Below, in pieces: positions 1 to 5,465 of a stretch of 7,918 nucleotides of DNA. The DNA lies in the NCBI GenBank assembly GCA_903863315.1, contig CAIPBN010000658.1, positions 1 to 7,918 on the forward strand, written 5' to 3'. Position 1 is the first letter of the stretch, and each line of letters starts with the position of its first letter. Both the position numbers and the translations under genes were made by a program. Under the pieces are notes generated by a model. It was not told where the DNA came from. It saw only the letters and a list, made by a program, of their open reading frames with translations, and ran no database searches. Source of the stretch: an uncultured Verrucomicrobiota bacterium. GTDB lineage: Bacteria; Verrucomicrobiota; Verrucomicrobiia; Limisphaerales; SXTU01.

Positions 1-564
1 TACTACGTGTTCCAAAGCTGGCCAAACTCCTGCGCGATGGGCGGACGCGACGGCGCGGGCGACCGCTTGCGCGAAAAGCAGCGCACGCTGCCGCATCTCT
101 TCTCGAACCTGAGCATCCTCTCGACGCTCGGCGTGCGCCCGCCGGGCGGCTGCCATTTTCCGCTGGCCGGATGGGGCGAGTTCGCGCGCATGGCGCAGCC
201 GCTCATCGAGCGCGACATTTACGGCAAGGCCGCCGCCGGTCCGCTCACCGCGCCAAACTTGCGTCGCATCGCCTTCGCCAGCGTCGCGCAGGACGCGCTC
301 ACGCTGGAGTTCGACCAACCCGTCGTCTGGGACGACAAGCTGGTCGGGCAGTTCTACCTCGACGGCGCGAAGGACCAAGTCGCCTCCGGCAGCGTCGCGG
401 GAAATGTGCTCACGCTGAAGTTGAAGGAACCGGGCGCCGCCAAACAAATCACCTACCTCAAGGAAATCGCGTGGAACCAAGACACGTTGCTGGTCGGCGC
501 GAACGGGCTCGCGGCGCTGACCTTTTGCGAGGTGCCCATTCTTTCCGGCAAATCTGCCAAGTAA
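1..564 (+). CDS. SASA-domain (sialate O-acetylesterase-like, DUF303) protein, C-terminal part
   Basis: The reading frame is open from base 1, so this is the last 187 residues of a gene that begins upstream; the GTG at position 7 is not a credible start. The visible part opens with YYVFQSWPNSCAMG, then a run typical of the end of the SASA hydrolase domain, including PPGGCHFPLAGW, where H52 (visible numbering) is the likely catalytic histidine. Residues about 80-185 form a beta-rich accessory domain (EFDQPVVW, QFYLDG, LTLKL, ALTFCEVPI), which I infer is a C-terminal sandwich module. The family removes O-acetyl groups from sugars, usually outside the cytoplasm. The serine nucleophile and any signal peptide lie outside the window. 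The metallopeptidase gene follows after only 12 nt, suggesting co-transcription. Family assignment is fairly sure; the substrate is unknown. Confidence 0.8.
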   Translation, partial: YYVFQSWPNSCAMGGRDGAGDRLREKQRTLPHLFSNLSILSTLGVRPPGGCHFPLAGWGEFARMAQPLIERDIYGKAAAGPLTAPNLRRIAFASVAQDALTLEFDQPVVWDDKLVGQFYLDGAKDQVASGSVAGNVLTLKLKEPGAAKQITYLKEIAWNQDTLLVGANGLAALTFCEVPILSGKSAK

Positions 565-576
565 TCTCAACCCAAC

Positions 577-1350
577 ATGAATCAACTAACCCGCACCTTG
601 CTGACAGCGCTGACCCTTTGCGCCCTTCCGTTCACCACACCGGCTCAGACCGACTCGACCAGGGCTGGCGAGAAGGTGACGCCGGCTGTCCGCTTCGACC
701 CGGTCGTGCGCGACATCGAGGGCTGGAAGATCCACATCGAGCCGGCGCTCATCGATGGCGAGCACCGCGAAGAAGGGGCAAAGGTGATCACCATGCTGGC
801 CAATCATTTGCAGCGCATCAAAATCCTCCTGCCTGCCGGACCGCTGGCGAAGATGCAGACCTTGGAAATCTGGATTGAGCACAGCCATCCGACCCTCAAG
901 CCCATGCAGTATCACCCAAGCCGGAGCTGGCTCGTCGCGAACAAGCACGACCCGCGGCTCACGCGCAAGGTCCACATCCCGCAGGCCCGCGAACTCCTCT
1001 CGCGCGAGCAGATGCTCAAGCACCCCGCGGTCATCCTCCATGAACTGGCCCACGCCTACCACGACCAGATTCTGACCTTCGAGCATCCGGAAGTGCTCGC
1101 CGCCTACGAGAAGGCGAAGGCCGGCGGCACTTACGAAAACGTCCTCCTCTACACCGGAAAAAAGCTGAAGCACTACGGCCTGACCAACCACAAGGAATAC
1201 TTCGCCGAGGGCACCGAAGCCTTCTTCTACCGCAACGATTTTTACCCCTTCGTCCGCGCCGAGTTGAAGGAGCATGACCCGACGCTGCACGACGTGCTGG
1301 AGAAAATCTGGAGCGACACGCCCGACACGAAACCCAAGTCCGCAAGGTGA
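577..1350 (+). CDS. secreted putative zinc metallopeptidase, gluzincin type (HELAH, ATLF-like)
   Basis: A 257-residue protein with a Sec-type signal: MNQLTRTLLTALTLCALPF, with cleavage likely near TPAQ (about residue 24). HELAH at 155-159 is an HExxH zinc-binding motif (H155, H159 ligands, E156 general base). About 50 residues on, NHKEYFAEGTEAFF places E207 or E211 as the probable third ligand. That arrangement resembles the lethal-factor-like (ATLF) and Pro-Pro endopeptidase families of clan MA; this is a motif-level inference, not an alignment. A conserved-looking tail follows (YRNDFYPFVRAELKEHDP). C15 is not a good lipobox because the residue before it is Leu, so I read the product as soluble and secreted or periplasmic. 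It sits 12 nt after the esterase gene, without an obvious Shine-Dalgarno sequence, and its TGA overlaps a possible GTG at 1347. Proteins like this are often labelled hypothetical; the substrate is unknown. Confidence 0.75.
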   Translation: MNQLTRTLLTALTLCALPFTTPAQTDSTRAGEKVTPAVRFDPVVRDIEGWKIHIEPALIDGEHREEGAKVITMLANHLQRIKILLPAGPLAKMQTLEIWIEHSHPTLKPMQYHPSRSWLVANKHDPRLTRKVHIPQARELLSREQMLKHPAVILHELAHAYHDQILTFEHPEVLAAYEKAKAGGTYENVLLYTGKKLKHYGLTNHKEYFAEGTEAFFYRNDFYPFVRAELKEHDPTLHDVLEKIWSDTPDTKPKSAR

Positions 1351-1366
1351 ATGTATTGCCCCCTGC

Positions 1367-1414
1367 GATCGGACACAGGCGGGCTGTGCGAATTTCTGAC
1401 AGAGCAGATCGGAC
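1367..1414. promoter_or_regulatory. repeat/hairpin cluster in the gap before the sulfatase gene
   Basis: The 71-nt gap 1351-1421 holds two exact copies of GATCGGAC (1367-1374 and 1407-1414) whose starts are 40 bp apart, about four helical turns. Between them lies a perfect 5-bp inverted repeat, CACAG (1374-1378) and CTGTG (1384-1388), with a 5-nt loop. The arrangement could be an operator or a small RNA hairpin in the leader of the sulfatase gene. Short repeats of this size also arise by chance, and no regulator gene is in the window, so this is only a candidate. Confidence 0.2.
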
Positions 1415-1421
1415 TGAAAGA

Positions 1422-3008
1422 ATGAAGACTCCAGTTTCAAACTCAGGGCACCGTCCCACCGTCTCTTTCCGCTCCCTTCTTTTTGTCAGCCTATTCGCCG
1501 TCCTGCTCGCACTCGCGTCCCTTTGCACTCCCCGCGCCTCCGCCGCGGAACGGCCAAACATCCTCCTCATCCTCGCCGATGACCTCGGCTACGGCGATGT
1601 GCGCTGCTACAATGCGGAATCAAAAGTGTCTACGCCGAACCTCGACCGCCTCGCGCGCGAGGGGATGCGCTTCACCGATGCGCACAGCCCTTGCACGGTC
1701 TGCACGCCGACACGCTACGCGCTGATGACCGGACAGATGCCATTCCGCGTGCCGAGAGGCGGCGCGGTGTTCACCGGCGTGGGCGGACCTTCGCTCATCG
1801 CGCCGGGCCGTCTCACGTTGCCCGCGATGCTGAAGCAGCAGGGCTACGCCACCGCCGCCGTCGGCAAGTGGCACGTCGGCTTCACGTTTCGCGACGCCGA
1901 GGGCAATCCCATCAATGACAACGGCCTTGAAGCGGTGCGCAAGGTGGATTTCTCGCGTCGCATTGAGGGCGGGCCGTTGGACCACGGGTTCGAGCGTTTC
2001 TTCGGCACGACCTGCTGTCCCACCACCGACTGGCTATACGCTTTCATTGACGGCGACCGCATTCCCAAGCCGCCCACTGGTCCGCTCGCTCGCTCGACTT
2101 TGCCGAGCCACCCTTACGCGAACGACTGCCGTGCCGGTCTAATCGCGCCGGATTTCGACATGCTGGAGGTGGACATGGTCTTTCTGCAGAAGAGCCGCGA
2201 GTTCATCGCGCAGCATGTCCGCAACTCGCCGAAGAAGCCCTTCTTCCTTTATCACGCCACGCAGGCCGTCCATCTGCCGTCCTTTGCCGGGAAAGATTTT
2301 CGTGGCAAGACGCAGGCCGGGCCACATGGCGATTTTATCTTCCAGTTCGACCACATCGTCGGCGAGCTGCTAAAGGAACTCGACCGGCACGGCCTCGCGC
2401 AGAACACACTCGTGATCCTCAGCAGCGACAACGGACCTGAGACCACGGCAATCATCCACATGCGCACCGACCACGGCCACGACGGCGCGCGTCCGTGGCG
2501 CGGCGTGAAGCGCGACAATTGGGAAGGCGGCCATCGTGTGCCATTCATTGTGCGTTGGCCCGGTCGTGTGCCGGCCGGCACGACGAGCACGGAGCTCACC
2601 AGTCTCACCGACGTGATGGCGACCGTCGCCGCCATCACCGGCGCGGAACTGCCGCGCGCCGCCGCCGAGGATAGCTTCAACCTGCTCCCCGCCCTCGAAG
2701 GCAAAGCCACCGCGCCCATCCGCCCGTATCTGATCACGCAAGCCTTCAGCGGGGAGCGCACGCTCTCGATTCGGCGCGAGAACTGGAAATACATTGCCCA
2801 TCGCGGCTCTGGCGGGAACAACTACGACAAAGGCGAGCTGATGCGCTACGCGCTGCCCGAGACCGACCCCGAAGCCTCCGGCCAACTTTACGACCTCGCC
2901 ACCGACCCCGGTGAGCGGACGAATCTCTACTCGCGGAAACCGGAGCTTGTGCAGGAACTCAAGGCCTTGCTCGACAACTTGAAATTCTCCGGTCGCAGCC
3001 GGCCCTGA
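1422..3008 (+). CDS. secreted S1-family sulfatase (arylsulfatase-like, Cys-type formylglycine)
   Basis: This 528-residue type I sulfatase would hydrolyse sulfate esters, probably on a glycan, outside the cytoplasm. I chose ATG 1422 because it gives a proper signal peptide: basic start, hydrophobic core LLFVSLFAVLLALASL, cleavage near ASAA (residue 42). The in-frame GTG at 1347 would add 25 residues in front of it. The active site looks complete: D53/D54 (LADDLGYGD) for the metal; CTPTR at 94-98 with C94 as the residue converted to formylglycine and R98; K149 and H151 in GKWH; H278 (LYHATQ); D336/N337 (SSDNGPE); K363 in GVKRDNWEGGHRVP. Length suits the family. Adjacent cysteines C198-C199 occur in CCPTTDWLYAF. 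No maturation enzyme is in the window, so activity depends on one encoded elsewhere. Neighbouring esterases suggest a substrate that is both acetylated and sulfated; the exact substrate cannot be read from sequence. Confidence 0.92.
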   Translation: MKTPVSNSGHRPTVSFRSLLFVSLFAVLLALASLCTPRASAAERPNILLILADDLGYGDVRCYNAESKVSTPNLDRLAREGMRFTDAHSPCTVCTPTRYALMTGQMPFRVPRGGAVFTGVGGPSLIAPGRLTLPAMLKQQGYATAAVGKWHVGFTFRDAEGNPINDNGLEAVRKVDFSRRIEGGPLDHGFERFFGTTCCPTTDWLYAFIDGDRIPKPPTGPLARSTLPSHPYANDCRAGLIAPDFDMLEVDMVFLQKSREFIAQHVRNSPKKPFFLYHATQAVHLPSFAGKDFRGKTQAGPHGDFIFQFDHIVGELLKELDRHGLAQNTLVILSSDNGPETTAIIHMRTDHGHDGARPWRGVKRDNWEGGHRVPFIVRWPGRVPAGTTSTELTSLTDVMATVAAITGAELPRAAAEDSFNLLPALEGKATAPIRPYLITQAFSGERTLSIRRENWKYIAHRGSGGNNYDKGELMRYALPETDPEASGQLYDLATDPGERTNLYSRKPELVQELKALLDNLKFSGRSRP

Positions 3009-3061
3009 AGTGACATGAAGATTTACGACAGAAAAAATAGGACTGATAGCGCTGCTTGCCC

Positions 3062-3088
3062 GGCCGGAATTATTTCCGCCCCCTTTTT
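3062..3088 (+). terminator. possible weak rho-independent terminator after the sulfatase gene
   Basis: GGCCGGAA (3062-3069) can pair with TTCCGCCC (3074-3081) across a TTAT loop, with seven of eight pairs (C3064/C3079 mismatched). Two Cs and five Ts (3084-3088) follow. It lies 54 nt past the sulfatase stop and 40 nt before the ThuA start. The short T run and the mismatch make it weak, so it may only attenuate read-through. The rest of the gap 3009-3127 has an AT-rich patch at about 3016-3048 but no convincing promoter. Confidence 0.3.
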
Positions 3089-3127
3089 CGGTCGCATGCC
3101 GGCGTTGAACCTCGCCCGCCATCAGCC

Positions 3128-4186
3128 ATGAGACTCAACACCGCATTCTCCATCAAGGGCTCTGTGCTTCGATTCATCATGGCCCTCTTTCTCTGCGCGC
3201 GTGTATTCGCGCATCCGGTGCCCGAGGGAGCGCAGTGGCTGGTTTATCCCGGTGCCGACGGACCGGGCAAAGGGAAGCACATCGTGCTCATCGCGGCGGA
3301 ACAGGAATACCGCAGCGAGCAATCCATGCCGATGCTGGCGAAGATTCTCAGCGCGCGTCACGGGTTCGACTGCACCGTGCTCTTCGGCGTGAACGACAAG
3401 GGCGAGGTGGACCCCACGATGCCGGTTTATCCGGAGAAAGGCCGCGAGGCGGAGTTCAAGGAGCACCACATCCCCGGACTCGAACACCTCGCTTCGGCGG
3501 ACCTGGTCATCTTCTTCACGCGCCTGCTCACGCTACCGAAGGGCGAGCAGGAGTTGATTGTGAAGTATGTGGACTCGGGCAAACCCTTCATCGCCCTGCG
3601 CACGGCGAATCACGGTTTTCGCGGACCCCTGCCCTACAAAATCAGCGGCCGGCAGGTGCGCTGGGGCGAGGACGTGCTGGGCGGCTCCTTCCTTAACCAT
3701 CACGGCCGCTGGCAGGCTGACTCGACGCGCGGCCGCATCGTCGAGGAGCAGAAGAGCCATCCCATCCTCACCGGCGTGAGCGACATCTGGGGCAAGTCAG
3801 ACGTGTATCGCACCTACAAGGAAGGCGCGAGTCTCCCGTCGGACTGCACAGCGCTCGTGTGGGGCCAGCCGCTCATGGGCCGTCAGCCCGACGACCCGCC
3901 GAACCCGAAGCTCGAGCCGCTGCCAGTCGCGTGGTTCAAGCACTGGCAGACCGGCACCGGCAAAAGCGCGCGCGTCTTTCACTCCACGATGGGCAGCGGC
4001 AGCGACCTGCAGAGCGCGGGCCTGCGCCGTCTCATCATAAACGCCGCCTACTGGGGCATGGAAATGGAGTCCGCCATCTCCGCCACCCGCAGCGTGGACA
4101 TCGTCGGCACTTACCAGCCGCTCGACAGCGGGTTCAACTATCAGAAGCTGGGCGTGACGCCCAAGCCAGTCGCAGCCTACAAATAG
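3128..4186 (+). CDS. secreted ThuA-domain protein
   Basis: A 352-residue protein of the ThuA family, which has a class I glutamine-amidotransferase-like fold. Its name comes from trehalose utilisation in rhizobia; the function of the exported PVC versions is not settled. I chose ATG 3128 over the upstream in-frame TTG 3056 because it starts a signal-peptide-like segment with cleavage near VFA (residue 28); ATG 3179 (M18) is another possible start. The ThuA fold covers roughly residues 48-312: HIVLIAAEQEYRSEQ (51-65), ADLVIFFTRLLTLPKGEQ (124-141), IALRTANHGF (155-164), NHHG (190-193), and ARVFHSTMGS then GLRRLIINAAYWG near the end. The tail VDIVGTYQPLDSGFNY is a pattern I recall from PVC relatives. 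No obvious nucleophilic cysteine sits at the elbow near 157-162, so amidotransferase activity is unlikely. The SASA gene starts 4 nt after its stop, pointing to translational coupling. Confidence 0.87.
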   Translation: MRLNTAFSIKGSVLRFIMALFLCARVFAHPVPEGAQWLVYPGADGPGKGKHIVLIAAEQEYRSEQSMPMLAKILSARHGFDCTVLFGVNDKGEVDPTMPVYPEKGREAEFKEHHIPGLEHLASADLVIFFTRLLTLPKGEQELIVKYVDSGKPFIALRTANHGFRGPLPYKISGRQVRWGEDVLGGSFLNHHGRWQADSTRGRIVEEQKSHPILTGVSDIWGKSDVYRTYKEGASLPSDCTALVWGQPLMGRQPDDPPNPKLEPLPVAWFKHWQTGTGKSARVFHSTMGSGSDLQSAGLRRLIINAAYWGMEMESAISATRSVDIVGTYQPLDSGFNYQKLGVTPKPVAAYK

Positions 4187-4190
4187 TCCG

Positions 4191-5420
4191 ATGAAACAGA
4201 CTTCCCTCCTCCTCGCACTGCTTGTCGCCGCATTCTCCGCGCAAGCGAAACCACTCAAAGTCTTCATCCTCGCCGGGCAGTCCAACATGGAGGGGCACGC
4301 GAAGGTCGAGACGTTCGACTACATCGGTGACGACCCGGCGACGGCGCCGCTTTTGAAACGGATGCGCGGTGCGGATGGCAAACCGACGGTATGCGATCAC
4401 GTCTGGATTTCCTATCTCACCGGCCGATACGATGGGAGCGCCAATGGCGAAGGCATCGGCAAACTCACGGCGGGCTATGGCGCCCGCGGGGATAATCCCA
4501 CGAAGGATGGCGGGAAAATCGGACCGGAGTTCACGTTCGGCCTCACGCTGGACGCGGCGCTGCAGGAACCGGTGCTCATCATCAAGACGGCTTGGGGCGG
4601 GAGGAGCTTGCACACGGATTTCCGACCGCCGAGCGCGGGGCCGTATGCGTTGAGCGCCTGGCAAAGGGAGAACTACCCCAAGCAGGCAGGCCACGGGATC
4701 CCGAAGGACTTCGCGAAGTGGCAGGCCGACAAGGTGAAGGAAACAGGCGTGTTTTACCGGTTCATGGTGGCCCATGTGAAACAGGTGCTCGCCGACCCGA
4801 AGCGCGTGTGCCCGGCGTATGACGCCGCGCAGGGCTTCGAGCTGGCGGGCTTCGTGTGGCTTCAGGGCTGGAACGACATGGTGGATGGCCACGTTTATCC
4901 GGCGCACAACCAGCCCGAACGCTTTGCGCTCTACTCGGAGTTGCTCGGCCATTTCATCCGCGACGTGCGCCGCGACCTCGGCGCGCCGAAGATGCCGTTC
5001 GTCATCGGGGTGCTGGGCGTGGATGGGCTGAAAGCGAACAAGGACATTCTCGCTTTTCGCGAGGCGATGGCAGCGCCCGCCTCGTTGCCGGATTTCAAGG
5101 GCAATGTCGCCGCCGTGCAGACCGCACCGTTTTGGGCCGAGGAGCTGGGGGCAATTGATGCCAAGCGGGCCAAGGTTTCGCAGATGGGACATTTCCTTCG
5201 AAGCAAACACAAGGACCACGCGAACAAAGACGGCACGATGACCGAAGCGCAGCAGCGCGCGTATCTGAAGCAGTATGAAGCCGACCTCATCTCGCCGGCT
5301 GAGGAAGCCATGTGGAAACGCGGCGCGTCGAACGCCGGCTACCATTACCTCGGCTGCGCCAAGACCTTCGCGCAGATGGGCAAGGCTTTTGCTGACGCCT
5401 TGCTACGATTGCAAAAATAA
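4191..5420 (+). CDS. secreted SASA-domain carbohydrate acetylesterase (sialate O-acetylesterase-like)
   Basis: A complete 409-residue exported esterase of the SASA/DUF303 type. Residues 1-19 form a signal peptide ending AQA. VFILAGQSNMEGH carries the family's GQSNM motif with S31 as nucleophile; KTAWGG (132-137) and FVWLQGWND (221-229) are the expected oxyanion/core motifs, and GYHYLG supplies H385 as probable catalytic histidine. The usual Asp just before the histidine is not present at the expected spacing (the local sequence is SNAGYH), so the triad acid may come from elsewhere or be absent. The family removes acetyl groups from sugars such as sialic acid or xylan; which one cannot be told here. 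It differs clearly from the esterase at 1-564, which has a PPGGCHF histidine motif and an extra C-terminal domain. It starts 4 nt after the ThuA gene and ends directly against ATG 5421. Confidence 0.88.
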   Translation: MKQTSLLLALLVAAFSAQAKPLKVFILAGQSNMEGHAKVETFDYIGDDPATAPLLKRMRGADGKPTVCDHVWISYLTGRYDGSANGEGIGKLTAGYGARGDNPTKDGGKIGPEFTFGLTLDAALQEPVLIIKTAWGGRSLHTDFRPPSAGPYALSAWQRENYPKQAGHGIPKDFAKWQADKVKETGVFYRFMVAHVKQVLADPKRVCPAYDAAQGFELAGFVWLQGWNDMVDGHVYPAHNQPERFALYSELLGHFIRDVRRDLGAPKMPFVIGVLGVDGLKANKDILAFREAMAAPASLPDFKGNVAAVQTAPFWAEELGAIDAKRAKVSQMGHFLRSKHKDHANKDGTMTEAQQRAYLKQYEADLISPAEEAMWKRGASNAGYHYLGCAKTFAQMGKAFADALLRLQK

Positions 5421-5465
5421 ATGCCAGAATCAGGAATCAGAGTTCGTCAAGCGTTCGTCACAATC

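Noticed and set aside
577..621. Possible lipoprotein signal (lipobox) at C15 of the metallopeptidase
   Set aside because: The residues before the cysteine are Leu-Thr-Leu; a lipobox needs a small residue directly before Cys, so a standard secretory signal is more likely.
171..878. 235-codon + strand frame overlapping the first two genes
   Set aside because: The product is extremely Arg/Ala/His-rich, typical of an off-frame reading of G+C-rich genes, and it spans two better-supported coding regions.
586..1440. 284-codon open frame on the minus strand opposite the metallopeptidase gene
   Set aside because: It is antisense to a gene with clear motifs and has a low-complexity Val/Leu/Arg-rich product with no family resemblance.
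3022..3049. Promoter-like pair TTTACG ... TGATAG before the ThuA gene
   Set aside because: The 16-nt spacing is plausible but both boxes match poorly, and it lies upstream of the terminator-like hairpin, which would make little sense for driving the ThuA gene.
2370..3122. 250-codon minus-strand frame opposite the end of the sulfatase and the following gap
   Set aside because: The sulfatase frame here carries conserved residues (DNGPE, EGGHRVP); the minus-strand product is repetitive Gly/Ala/Val/Arg with no signal or domain.
4134..5345. 403-codon open frame on the minus strand opposite the second esterase gene
   Set aside because: The + strand has a full esterase with signal peptide and catalytic motifs in the same place. 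Long antisense frames are expected in G+C-rich coding DNA, and the minus-strand product shows no recognisable domain.
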